NCBI RefSeq assembly: GCF_010725885.1
Contig: NZ_AP022600.1
Location: forward strand, 2,232,001-2,296,000
Direction: 5' to 3'
Length of the DNA stretch: 64,000 nucleotides
Source: Mycolicibacterium tokaiense
GTDB taxonomy: Bacteria > Actinomycetota > Actinomycetes > Mycobacteriales > Mycobacteriaceae
Part shown: piece by piece, positions 11,542 to 19,624 of the stretch
Layout of the letters: every line of letters begins with the position of its first letter
How positions within the stretch are numbered: position 1 is the stretch's first letter
Translations under genes and position numbers: made by a program
The notes under the pieces: model-generated
What the model was told of the DNA's origin: nothing
The model's input: the letters and a program-made list of their open reading frames with translations, nothing else
Database searches by the model: none

Positions 11542-12342
11542 ATGGAAAAGCAGATCATCGGGCGCGGCGTGCTGGCAGGGTTCGTGGCCGGCATCCTGGC
11601 CTTCGTGTTCGCGCGGATCTTCGTGGAACCGCAGATCGAGCAGGCCATCGCATACGAGGACGGCATCGGCGCCGCCCACGAGGCCATGGAGAACGCGGCC
11701 GGGGTGGCCGCTCACAGTCACGGTGCCGACGGCGGCGGGTTCACCCGGTCCGTCCAGATGAACATCGGGATGGGCCTGGGTGTGCTGCTGTTCAGCCTGG
11801 CCATCGCCGCGCTGTTCGCGGTGGTGTTCGCGGTGGCCTATGGCCGCGTCGGCGACGTCTCGGCCCGGCTGCTGTCGCTGTACATTGCGGGCGGCATGCT
11901 GCTCAGCCTGTACATCGTCCCAGCGCTGAAGTATCCGGCGAGCCCGCCGGCGCTGAGCCTGGACGAGACCATCCAGCAGCGCACCCTGCTGTATCTGGCG
12001 ATGGTGGTGCTCTCCGGGGCCCTGCTGGTCGGTGCGGTGCTGCTGGGTCGCAGCTGGGTGCCGAAGTTCGGGATCTGGAACGCAACGCTGGCAGCCGGGG
12101 CCGCTTACCTCGCGGCGGTGGCCGTGGTGATGCTCATCCTGCCGACCATCGACGAGACGCCGGGTCCGCTGGTCGACGACGCGGGTGTCATCGTCTACGA
12201 GGGCTTTCCGGCCGACGTGCTCTACGAGTTCCGGCTGTACTCCCTGGGGACCCAGGTGGTGATCTACGCCGCCATCGGACTGGTGTTCGCCGCGCTGGTG
12301 TCCAGGCTGCTGGACGGTAAGCGGCAGGACGCGCTGCGGTAG
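11542..12342 (+). CDS. cbtA: Cobalt transporter subunit CbtA
   Basis: A 266-residue membrane protein with about six hydrophobic helices (first at 8-27, then about 75-100, 110-130, 145-165, 175-195 and the C-terminus) and an acidic/histidine loop (AHEAMENAAGVAAHSHGADGG) between helix 1 and helix 2, as in the CbtA family of predicted cobalt importers. The ATG at 11542 was chosen because the upstream in-frame extension overlaps cbtB. The downstream phosphatase-like gene begins on the last base of its stop codon. Direct biochemical proof for the family is thin; the role rests on B12-riboswitch association, which is seen here. Confidence 0.88.
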   Translation: MEKQIIGRGVLAGFVAGILAFVFARIFVEPQIEQAIAYEDGIGAAHEAMENAAGVAAHSHGADGGGFTRSVQMNIGMGLGVLLFSLAIAALFAVVFAVAYGRVGDVSARLLSLYIAGGMLLSLYIVPALKYPASPPALSLDETIQQRTLLYLAMVVLSGALLVGAVLLGRSWVPKFGIWNATLAAGAAYLAAVAVVMLILPTIDETPGPLVDDAGVIVYEGFPADVLYEFRLYSLGTQVVIYAAIGLVFAALVSRLLDGKRQDALR

Positions 12343-12890
12343 TGAGTGAGGTCGTCCGGCTGACGCTCGTGTCCCACGGCATGACGGAGGCGATGTCAGC
12401 CGGGCGATTCCCCACCGACGAGCCACTCAACGCGCTCGGCATCCGGCAGGTCGAGTCCGGGATCGACCTCGACGCGGCGGACAGCGCGGCGTGCGGGCCC
12501 GAGAAGAGGGCCCGCCAGACCGCCGAGCTGTTGGGTCTGCAGCCGCGCACCGAACCCGACCTGGCCGATCTCGATCACGGGCGCTGGCGCGGTGATCATC
12601 TGGGCCGGGTGGACCCGGCGGAGTTGGCGCTGTGGCTCACCGACGCCGGTGCGGCCCCGCACGGGGGCGAATCGGTGGTGGATCTGATGGTCCGGGTGCG
12701 ACGCTGGCTGGACGCAGTGAGCGTGCAGCGGGGCCGGATCGTCGCGGTGACCCATCCGGCGGTCATCCGGGCCGCTGTCCTTGTCACGCTGGACGCGCCA
12801 CCGAAATCGTTCTGGCGCATCGACATTGGCCCCGCATCCGTCAGCGTGCTGCACTTCCGCGGCCATGCGTGGACGTTGCGGGTGACGTGA
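12342..12890 (+). CDS. Histidine-phosphatase-fold protein with altered catalytic motif
   Basis: A 182-residue member of the phosphoglycerate-mutase-like family that includes CobC (alpha-ribazole phosphatase). The N-terminal motif is LVSHGMTEA rather than LVRHGET: the phospho-accepting histidine is kept, but the preceding phosphate-binding arginine is a serine. A later arginine (KRARQTAELLG) and the second histidine (VTHPAV) are present. It overlaps the cbtA stop by one base, so it belongs to the B12-riboswitch unit. It may be a CobC-like enzyme with weakened activity or a protein with a non-catalytic role in cobalt or cobamide handling. Confidence 0.75.
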   Translation: MSEVVRLTLVSHGMTEAMSAGRFPTDEPLNALGIRQVESGIDLDAADSAACGPEKRARQTAELLGLQPRTEPDLADLDHGRWRGDHLGRVDPAELALWLTDAGAAPHGGESVVDLMVRVRRWLDAVSVQRGRIVAVTHPAVIRAAVLVTLDAPPKSFWRIDIGPASVSVLHFRGHAWTLRVT

Positions 12891-12894
12891 ACCC

Positions 12895-14259
12895 CTACCG
12901 GATGGCCACCCGGTTGCGTCCGTCGCGTTTGGCCCGTGCCAGCGCGGTGTCGGCCCGCCTGACCAATTCGTCGGGGTCGGGGTGCCCGTCGTGGGCGGCC
13001 ACGCCGATCGAGACCGTGACGATCATCCGGGTCTGGTTGGACATGATCGGTGTCTCGGCGACAGCGGTGCGGATGGCTTCGGCGGTGGAGATGCTGTCGC
13101 GCAGATCGGTCTCGACCAGCAGGACGAAGAACTCCTCGCCGCCGTAGCGGAACACGAAGTCGGTGGAGCGGACGTTGTCGGCCAGGATCGTGGCCAGTGT
13201 CCGCAGGGCTGCATCGCCGGCGTGGTGGCCGTGCGCGTCGTTGATGTCCTTGAAGTTGTCCACATCGATCATCAAGCCGCACAGACTCATTCCGGTTCTG
13301 GCCGCAAAACCGATCTCGCGCAACAGGATCGACGGCAGGAACCGCCGGTTCAGCGTGCGGGTCAGCGCGTCGCGGCCCACCTCGAGCTCGGACAGCCCGG
13401 CGAACATGTCACCGAGCAGCGCCAAGATCGCCTCCACCTGCGCACCCAGGGCCGCCAGCGCGTCGCCGCGGTCGCCGCGGTCGGCCGCGTGCACCGCCGG
13501 CAGCAGCACGCTGTCGACGTGGGTGATGGCCTCGCTGATCTCCCGCAGTTGGGGCGCGGTCCCGAACATCAGCTCGGCGCGGTGACGGATCCAGCGCCCG
13601 AAGGTGGCCAGCGACAGGGGCCCGGGCCCGGTGTCGACCGCACCGTTGACCGCGGCGAACAGGGTGGACTGGGACCACTCCAGCAGACTGGACCGCTGCC
13701 GCTCCCGCTCCAGGTTCATGTCCTGGTCCAAGGCGAAGAGGCGGTAGGACTCCTCGAGTCGGGTGCGGTCGACGATGCGCCGGATGCCGGAGCGGGTCAT
13801 CGCGGTGATGGCACCGTCGATCCACTCGTCCAGGAACCGCATGACGTCGTAGCGGTCGGCCCATGGTTGGTCCGTCCGGGCGCGCACCAGCTCGGAGATC
13901 TGGATGCGCAGGCGGGCGGCCGCCAGGTTCACCAGGTGGATCGGGATGCGCAGCCGGGCGTGGATGTGGCCGATCTGATGCTGGCGTGCCTCGAACGTGG
14001 CCACGTCGGCGAAAGCCTCGGCGGAGAACACCTGGTGCAGCCAGCGCACCAGTTCGGCCTTCAGCCGGGTCTGCACGTCGTCGTTGTTCAGATAGCGGTG
14101 CGATTCATCGCGCTGCATGAGCGTCGAGTAGAAGTCGGTGGCCAGGGTGTCGGCACTGTCCAGGATGGCGGGCAGGTAGGCGGCGGCCAGCGCTACCCGA
14201 TCGGGCGGTGGCTGCGTGACCACCGGCTCGTCGTCGGTGACCGTCTCCCGATTGTCCAC
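12895..14259 (-). CDS. Globin-coupled diguanylate cyclase (DosC-like oxygen sensor)
   Basis: A 454-residue cytosolic sensor. Residues 20-155 resemble the globin domain of globin-coupled sensors, with IGHIHARLRIPIHLV placing a likely heme-ligating histidine at position 100, aligned with the proximal histidine of E. coli DosC. Residues 160-290 form a helical middle domain, and 295-454 a GGDEF domain with GGEEF at 373-377. An RxxD inhibitory c-di-GMP site (364-367) sits five residues before it. Expected activity: making c-di-GMP from GTP under control of heme-bound oxygen. It begins with GTG and is flanked convergently by the phosphatase gene and followed by no partner. No equivalent is recalled in the M. 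tuberculosis locus. Confidence 0.85.
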   Translation of the reverse strand: MDNRETVTDDEPVVTQPPPDRVALAAAYLPAILDSADTLATDFYSTLMQRDESHRYLNNDDVQTRLKAELVRWLHQVFSAEAFADVATFEARQHQIGHIHARLRIPIHLVNLAAARLRIQISELVRARTDQPWADRYDVMRFLDEWIDGAITAMTRSGIRRIVDRTRLEESYRLFALDQDMNLERERQRSSLLEWSQSTLFAAVNGAVDTGPGPLSLATFGRWIRHRAELMFGTAPQLREISEAITHVDSVLLPAVHAADRGDRGDALAALGAQVEAILALLGDMFAGLSELEVGRDALTRTLNRRFLPSILLREIGFAARTGMSLCGLMIDVDNFKDINDAHGHHAGDAALRTLATILADNVRSTDFVFRYGGEEFFVLLVETDLRDSISTAEAIRTAVAETPIMSNQTRMIVTVSIGVAAHDGHPDPDELVRRADTALARAKRDGRNRVAIR

Positions 14260-14272
14260 GCTCGAATTTTAT

Positions 14273-15616
14273 TCAGGGCTCGATCATCGCGAACATCGGC
14301 TTGATCACCGACATCAACCAGCCCGCGGTCCCCGGTCCGTGGAAGCGGGGGAAGTTGGTCTGCAGACTCACCACCCAGCCCTGGCCGGTGCGGTCCTCGG
14401 CATACCAGCTGAAGGTCAGATCACCGGGCAGGTTGCCGGCTTTTGCGCCGATGTAGGGCCACTGCTGCGGGTCCAGGTCGATCCCTGGGATGGCGGACAT
14501 GATGTCGCGCACCGGTGCGGCAGCGGGGTCCAGCGCGATCTGCTGCAGGGCGGCATGGACTCGGCAGATGTCCTCGGCGTTGCCGTACCACTCGGCGCCG
14601 AACGCCGACGCCGGCGAGGTGTTGCGGGTCGGATCCGGCTGATAGGGGCGCGAATTCGTCGCCTCCAACAGCTCGGCGCGACGCGCCGGGGTGGCATTGC
14701 GCCACTCTTCGCGCACGTCCGGCTTGCCCCATCCGATCGAGAACAGTTCGTGCATGGTGGGGAAGGGGGTCATGCTCGCCGGATCGTGGTGCCCGGTGCT
14801 GGCCAGCGCGCGCTCGACCGCCTGGTGGCCCACCCGGTCGATCAGCAGATCGGTGGCCATGTTGTCGCTGTTGGCGATCATCTTCTCGGCCAGCAGTCGC
14901 ACCGGGACCCGCGATCCCGGCGCCAACTTGTCGAAGCCCGACGATCCCACGGCCTTGGCCTCGCTGGTGATGGTCAGTTCCTCGTCCCACGACAGGGTGC
15001 CCGCGCGTGCCGCATCCGCCACGGCGTACAGCACGTAGGTCTTGAAAATCGATGCCAGCGGCAGGGTTTCGGCGGTGTTGCTGCCCGCGACCTGCACGCA
15101 GCGACCGTTGTTGACCTTCGAGACCCGGTAGGAGTACTTGCCGCCGATCTTGGACAGGGCGGCGTCCACGTCGTCCCAGGAATCGATCTGCGGCGGTTGG
15201 TTGGTGACCCGGAACCGGTCCAGCAAGGTGGAGTCCTGGTCGACCCGGATCTCGATGTCCTGGCGGCCGCCGTAGGACGTGACCAGTCGCAGCTTGGCCG
15301 TGCCGGCACCGTAGTCGACACCGGCCAGGGTGTAGGGCCGGTCGTACCACATGGAATCCATAGTCAGCCAGACGTACTCGACCAGATCCGGGTCGGCCAG
15401 TGTCCTCGTTCCGTCGGGTCCGATGGGCCAGCCCGAGTTGAGCATGTCCATGATCTGCTGGGCACGGACACCCTGCGGGGTGCCGGTGCTGATGCGCACA
15501 CCGGCGTCCCCGGCGTTGGCCGACGGCGTCGAGCTGGGAGTGCAGCCGCTGACCACCGAGGCGGTCAGGACGGCGGCGCCCAGCAGCGCCAGCGAACTAC
15601 GGTTTGGTGGCGGCAA
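14273..15616 (-). CDS. lpqF: Beta-lactamase-like lipoprotein (LpqF type)
   Basis: A lipoprotein with a serine beta-lactamase/penicillin-binding fold, acting outside the membrane. After a signal peptide ending in the lipobox VVSGC come an N-terminal domain and a class A-like catalytic domain with SIFK (SxxK), SDN (in NSDNMATDLL) and a KAG in place of KTG. The TTG at 15616 gives a normal 24-residue lipoprotein signal; it overlaps the mhuD stop by 20 bases. A longer reading frame upstream would run antisense-like through mhuD and is unlikely. Gene order mhuD-lpqF matches Rv3592-Rv3593. Substrate unknown. Confidence 0.8.
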   Translation of the reverse strand: MPPPNRSSLALLGAAVLTASVVSGCTPSSTPSANAGDAGVRISTGTPQGVRAQQIMDMLNSGWPIGPDGTRTLADPDLVEYVWLTMDSMWYDRPYTLAGVDYGAGTAKLRLVTSYGGRQDIEIRVDQDSTLLDRFRVTNQPPQIDSWDDVDAALSKIGGKYSYRVSKVNNGRCVQVAGSNTAETLPLASIFKTYVLYAVADAARAGTLSWDEELTITSEAKAVGSSGFDKLAPGSRVPVRLLAEKMIANSDNMATDLLIDRVGHQAVERALASTGHHDPASMTPFPTMHELFSIGWGKPDVREEWRNATPARRAELLEATNSRPYQPDPTRNTSPASAFGAEWYGNAEDICRVHAALQQIALDPAAAPVRDIMSAIPGIDLDPQQWPYIGAKAGNLPGDLTFSWYAEDRTGQGWVVSLQTNFPRFHGPGTAGWLMSVIKPMFAMIEP

Positions 15617-15908
15617 CGTCGAGAACAACCTCGAATTCCAGCAGCGAGGCGCCGGTGGCCACCGGCTTGGTCTGCTGGCCCTTGTGGGCGTCGACCGCGG
15701 GGCCGGTGGCCCACGCCTGGAACGCCTCTTCGGACTCCCACTGCGTAACCACGAAGTAGCGGTCCTCGCCCTTGACCGGGCGCAGGAGCTGGAACCCCAG
15801 GAAACCGGGCTGGTTGTCGACGGCATGCGCGCGGTGGGCGAAGCGCTTCTCCAGCTCCGGCCCGGCGTCGGCGGGTACCTCGATTGCGTTGATCTTCACC
15901 ACGGACAT
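15597..15908 (-). CDS. mhuD: Heme-degrading monooxygenase MhuD
   Basis: A 103-residue dimeric-fold antibiotic-biosynthesis-monooxygenase protein that opens heme to mycobilin and releases iron. Compared with the M. tuberculosis enzyme as I remember it, Asn7, Trp66 and the heme-ligating His75 are all at the same positions, and the block GFLGFQLLRPVKGE is near identical. It starts with ATG at 15908, 23 bases from the divergent hydrolase start, and overlaps lpqF at its 3' end. Probable role: iron recovery from host or environmental heme. Confidence 0.95.
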   Translation of the reverse strand: MSVVKINAIEVPADAGPELEKRFAHRAHAVDNQPGFLGFQLLRPVKGEDRYFVVTQWESEEAFQAWATGPAVDAHKGQQTKPVATGASLLEFEVVLDVAATKP

Positions 15909-15931
15909 GGCGCTAGGCTACCGCCTGGGCT

Positions 15932-16702
15932 ATGACGACTGAACCGTTGACATACCGGGGTGGGCGCGGCGATCCGCTGGTGCTGGTGCACGGGTTGATG
16001 GGGCGTGGTGCCACCTGGTCGCGGCAGTGGCCCTGGCTGTCGCGCCACGGCGCGGTGTACACCTACGACGCCCCGTGGCACCGGGGGCGCGACGTCGCCG
16101 ACCGGTATCCGGTCAGCACCGAGATGTTTGTCGACGACCTCGGCGAGGCCGTGGCGGCGCTGGGCGCACCGGCCCGGTTGATCGGTCATTCGATGGGGGC
16201 GCTGCACAGCTGGTGCCTGGCCGCCCAGCGGCCCGAGTTGGTGTCGGCGCTGGTGGTCGAGGACATGGCGCCGGACTTCCGCGGCCGGACCACCGGACCG
16301 TGGGAGCCCTGGTTGCTCTCCCTGCCCGTCGAATTCGCCGACGCACAGGCGGTTTCGGCAGTCTTCGGCGATGTGGCGGGTCGCTACTTCCTGGAGGCCT
16401 TCGACCGGACCTCCACCGGGTGGCGGTTGCACGGTCACGTCGAACGCTGGGTGGAGATCGCCGCCGAATGGGGGCGCCGGGACTACTGGGAGCAGTGGGC
16501 TGGGGTGCAGGCTCCGGTCCTGCTGATCGAAGCGGGAGACTCGGTGGCCCCGCCCGGGCAGATGCGTCGTATGCAGCAGACCGGGCACCGGACCGAGTAC
16601 CTGTTGATACCGCAGGCGGGACATCTCGTTCACGACGATGCGCCGCAGGCCTACCGCCGGGCCGTCGAGGATTTCCTATCGGCGCTCACCCAGGGCGCCT
16701 GA
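15932..16702 (+). CDS. Alpha/beta hydrolase (Rv3591c-like)
   Basis: A 256-residue cytosolic hydrolase with an oxyanion-hole motif LVHGLMGRG, the nucleophile elbow GHSMGA (Ser87), an acid in the IEAGDSV segment and the final histidine in QAGHLVHDD. It is divergent from mhuD, as in M. tuberculosis. A TAGGCT -10-like element at 15914-15919 lies 12 bases before the ATG. The substrate is not evident. Its 3' end overlaps a convergent small membrane protein gene by 27 bases. Confidence 0.88.
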   Translation: MTTEPLTYRGGRGDPLVLVHGLMGRGATWSRQWPWLSRHGAVYTYDAPWHRGRDVADRYPVSTEMFVDDLGEAVAALGAPARLIGHSMGALHSWCLAAQRPELVSALVVEDMAPDFRGRTTGPWEPWLLSLPVEFADAQAVSAVFGDVAGRYFLEAFDRTSTGWRLHGHVERWVEIAAEWGRRDYWEQWAGVQAPVLLIEAGDSVAPPGQMRRMQQTGHRTEYLLIPQAGHLVHDDAPQAYRRAVEDFLSALTQGA

Positions 16703-16897
16703 GACGGGCCAGCAGGGGTGCCGCTCGAACTCCGACCGCACCGGATCGTCGTCGAACAACCGCCCCACCATGGGCGCGCTGAACCGGAACTGGTCCAGAT
16801 GCCAGCGCAGGTGGCCGTCGCGGTGGGCCCAGGCGGCCAGCGCGGCTGTCACGGCGAACGGCGCCAGCAGCAGGATCACGAGGAGTAGATAGCTCAT
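16676..16897 (-). CDS. Small membrane protein of unknown function
   Basis: A 73-residue reading frame with one N-terminal hydrophobic helix (about residues 2-24) and a soluble, charged tail rich in tryptophan, histidine and phenylalanine. Not recognised. It starts at ATG 16897 and is convergent with, and overlaps, the upstream hydrolase. The codon third positions are GC-rich like real genes here, and the membrane helix argues for reality, but a chance frame cannot be excluded. Confidence 0.5.
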   Translation of the reverse strand: MSYLLLVILLLAPFAVTAALAAWAHRDGHLRWHLDQFRFSAPMVGRLFDDDPVRSEFERHPCWPVSGALGERR

Positions 16898-16956
16898 GGC
16901 AGTAAGTGTGCGGACGTCAATATCCGGTAAACAGTGGCAGCACTGCCGACGGGAGA

Positions 16957-16968
16957 TAAGATGCTGCC
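16957..16968 (+). promoter_or_regulatory. Leaderless promoter -10 of the GlxA-type regulator
   Basis: TAAGAT at 16957-16962 followed by six bases and the ATG. Confidence 0.45.
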
Positions 16969-17934
16969 ATGATCAGAAGTGTCTCGGCGCTGGTGATGGA
17001 CGGCGTGGCCCCTTTCGAGTTCGGCGTCGTCGCCGAGGTGTTCGGAATCGACCGTTCCGCGCAGGGCGTGCCGAATTTCGACTTCAAGATCTGCGGTCCG
17101 GAGGTGGGCAGGCCACTGCGTATGTCGGTGGGGGCCACGATGACCCCCGAATACGATTTCGACGCGCTGCAGGGGGCCGACCTGGTGGCCATCCCGGCCA
17201 TCGCCGCCGCGGAGTATCCGCAGGAGGCTCTCGATGCGGTGCGGGCTGCCGCCGACAGCGGATCGATCATCCTGACGGTGTGCTCGGGCGCGTTCGTGGC
17301 CGGGGCGGCCGGTCTGCTGGACGGCCGGCCCTGCACCACGCACTGGATGCACGCCGATGAGTTGGCGCGGCGCTATCCCACCGCGCGGGTGGACCGCAAC
17401 GTGCTCTTCGTCGACGACGGCAACCTGATCACCAGCGCGGGCACCGCAGCCGGTATCGACGCCTGCCTGCATCTGGTGCGCCGCGAGATCGGCAGCGCGG
17501 CCACCAACACCATCGCCCGGCGTATGGTGGTGCCGCCCCAGCGCGACGGCGGACAGCGCCAGTACATCGATCAGCCCATCCCGGTCAGTCATTCCGAAGG
17601 CTTTGCGCCGCAGCTGGATTGGATCATGGCCAATCTGCAGAAGCCGCATACGGTGGCGTCACTGGCCAACCGGGCGCACATGTCGGCCCGCACCTTCGCG
17701 CGCCGGTTCGTCGAGGAGACCGGGCGCACCCCGATGCAGTGGGTGACCGATCAGCGGGTCCTCTACGCCCGTCGCCTGCTCGAGGAGACCAACCTGGACA
17801 TCGACCGGATCGCCGACCGGGCCGGTTTCGGCACCGCCACCCTGCTGCGACACCACTTCCGCCGGGTCATCGGCATCACGCCGTCGGACTACCGTCGCCG
17901 CTTCGCCTGCGAGGACTGCCAGGCCACCGCCTAG
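16969..17934 (+). CDS. GlxA-type transcriptional regulator (DJ-1/PfpI domain plus AraC domain)
   Basis: A 321-residue regulator. Residues 1-185 form a DJ-1/PfpI-like amidotransferase fold with the nucleophile-elbow-like VCSGAFVAG; residues 215-315 form an AraC-type DNA-binding domain with two helix-turn-helices (SLANRAHMSARTFARRF and the IADRAGFGTATLLRHHF block). Such proteins sense small metabolites, often quaternary amines, and activate nearby operons, but no catabolic partner lies beside it: it is followed by convergent mutY, which overlaps its last four bases. Target unknown. Confidence 0.88.
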   Translation: MIRSVSALVMDGVAPFEFGVVAEVFGIDRSAQGVPNFDFKICGPEVGRPLRMSVGATMTPEYDFDALQGADLVAIPAIAAAEYPQEALDAVRAAADSGSIILTVCSGAFVAGAAGLLDGRPCTTHWMHADELARRYPTARVDRNVLFVDDGNLITSAGTAAGIDACLHLVRREIGSAATNTIARRMVVPPQRDGGQRQYIDQPIPVSHSEGFAPQLDWIMANLQKPHTVASLANRAHMSARTFARRFVEETGRTPMQWVTDQRVLYARRLLEETNLDIDRIADRAGFGTATLLRHHFRRVIGITPSDYRRRFACEDCQATA

Positions 17935-18887
17935 CCTTCGCTGTTGTCTGCTCGGCTTCTCAGCGGCTGCATCCGCCCCCTCGCTCCGCTGGAGGGTGCT
18001 CCCGCACCCGCATCGGCGCCTTCGCCGGCCAGCGCGAACCGGCCGTCCTCGGTCTGCTCCACCAGCCCGTCCACCAGCAGTGAATCCAGTGCCCGGTCGC
18101 GCTGCGCGGTGTCGGTCAGCCACGCCACGTCCAGTTGCGCCCGCGTCACCGGGGCGTCGCTGGCGCGCAGCACGTCCATCAGCCGCCCCCGCACCTGCCG
18201 GTCGGTTCCGGCGTACTTCTGCACCTTCTTGACCGGGGCGGTCGACGGTGGGAAACCCGCTGTGCGCCAAGCACAGTGCGACAGCGGACAGACACCGCAC
18301 TTCGGGTTGCGCGCGGTACACACCAGCGCGCCCAACTCCATCAGCCCGGCCGAGAACCGCGGCGCGGTGTCGTCGTCGGGCAGCAGTGCCGCCACGTCGG
18401 CCTCATCGCGTTTCGCCGACGGGTTGCCGGCGTCGGCCAACCCGTGCACGGCCCGCGCCACCACCCGGCGGACATTGGTGTCGACCACCGGCACCGACTG
18501 CTGATAGGCGAAGCAGGCGATGGCCCGCGCGGTGTAGCTGCCTACCCCGGGCAGGGTGAGCAACACCTCGACGTCCTCGGGCACCACGTCGCCGTGCTCG
18601 GCGGCGATCACCGTCGCACATTCGTGCAGCCGTTTGGCCCGGCGGGGATAGCCGAGCTTGCCCCACGCCCGCAGCACGTCGGCGGCGCCGGCAGCGGCGG
18701 TCGCCGACGGAGTGGGCCAGCGGGCGATCCAGTCCCGCCAGATCGGCTCGACCCGGGCCACCGGCGTCTGCTGCAACATGAACTCGCTGACCAGGATCTG
18801 CCAGGCGCTGACCTCGGGTCGCCGCCACGGCAGATCACGGCGCACGCGGTCGAACCAGCCCACCACTTCCCGGGGATCGATACTCAC
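17931..18887 (-). CDS. mutY: A/G-specific adenine glycosylase
   Basis: Base-excision repair enzyme that removes adenine opposite 8-oxoguanine. Seen: the catalytic SEFMLQQTPVARV segment, the helix-hairpin-helix LPGVGSYTARAI followed by the PVVDTN catalytic aspartate, and the four cysteines of the iron-sulphur cluster (CTARNPKCGVCPLSHC). The C-terminal tail beyond the NUDIX-like part is about 20 residues longer than I recall for M. tuberculosis and is Gly/Ala-rich. The GTG at 18887 is chosen; an upstream ATG at 18926 would overlap the divergent canB start. Confidence 0.9.
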   Translation of the reverse strand: MSIDPREVVGWFDRVRRDLPWRRPEVSAWQILVSEFMLQQTPVARVEPIWRDWIARWPTPSATAAAGAADVLRAWGKLGYPRRAKRLHECATVIAAEHGDVVPEDVEVLLTLPGVGSYTARAIACFAYQQSVPVVDTNVRRVVARAVHGLADAGNPSAKRDEADVAALLPDDDTAPRFSAGLMELGALVCTARNPKCGVCPLSHCAWRTAGFPPSTAPVKKVQKYAGTDRQVRGRLMDVLRASDAPVTRAQLDVAWLTDTAQRDRALDSLLVDGLVEQTEDGRFALAGEGADAGAGAPSSGARGRMQPLRSRADNSEG

Positions 18888-18924
18888 CGCAGCGCGCTCG
18901 CATGTCCCGTGCACAATGTGTCCC

Positions 18925-19542
18925 ATGCCGAACACCAGTCCAGTGAACGCTTGGAAGGCACTCAAGGAGGGTAACGAGCGGTTCGTCGCCGGCGAACCGC
19001 AGCACCCCAGCCAGAGCATCGAGCACCGAGCCAGCCTCACTCTGGAGCAGCGGCCCACGGCCGTGGTGTTCGGGTGCGCCGACAGCCGCGTGGCTGCCGA
19101 GATCATCTTCGATCAGGGGCTCGGCGACATGTTCGTCGTCCGCACCGCCGGACACGTCATCGACTCCGCGGTGCTCGGCTCCATCGAGTACGCGGTGGGG
19201 GTGCTCAACGTGCCCTTGATCGTGGTCCTCGGACACGACAGCTGCGGCGCCGTCAAAGCCACCATCACCGCGCTCGACGAGGGCTCGGTGCCCGGCGGTT
19301 ACATCCGCGACGTGGTCGAGCGCGTCACGCCCTCGATCCTGCTCGGACGCAGGGACGGACTGAGCCGGGTGGACGAGTTCGAGGCGCGCCACGTCGTGGA
19401 GACCGGGGCGCAGCTGATGGGACGCTCCACCCTGATCTCGGAGCGGATCAAGGACGGCACGCTGGCCATCGTCGGCCTGACCTATCACCTCGCCGACGGG
19501 AAGGTGGCCTTGCGCACCCATCTCGGCGAGATCGGCGAATAG
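18925..19542 (+). CDS. canB: Beta-class carbonic anhydrase
   Basis: Zinc enzyme interconverting CO2 and bicarbonate in the cytosol. Zinc ligands are visible in GCADSR (Cys, Asp-Arg dyad) and LGHDSCGAV (His and Cys). The 205 residues align end to end with my recollection of M. tuberculosis CanB (Rv3588c), including the PNTxPVxAWKALKEGNERF N-terminus, which fixes the ATG at 18925. It is divergent from mutY with 37 bases between starts. About 80 bases without features follow. Confidence 0.95.
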   Translation: MPNTSPVNAWKALKEGNERFVAGEPQHPSQSIEHRASLTLEQRPTAVVFGCADSRVAAEIIFDQGLGDMFVVRTAGHVIDSAVLGSIEYAVGVLNVPLIVVLGHDSCGAVKATITALDEGSVPGGYIRDVVERVTPSILLGRRDGLSRVDEFEARHVVETGAQLMGRSTLISERIKDGTLAIVGLTYHLADGKVALRTHLGEIGE

Positions 19543-19612
19543 CACACCGACACCCGAATTCCCGGGAGACGACACGCCGACCGAGGTCGGACACCTCGCG
19601 GTGACCTGGCCT

Positions 19613-19624
19613 TACCGTGATTGA
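19613..19624 (+). promoter_or_regulatory. Leaderless promoter -10 (TACCGT, 6 nt before GTG)
   Basis: TACCGT at 19613-19618, then six bases and the GTG at 19625. Confidence 0.45.
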
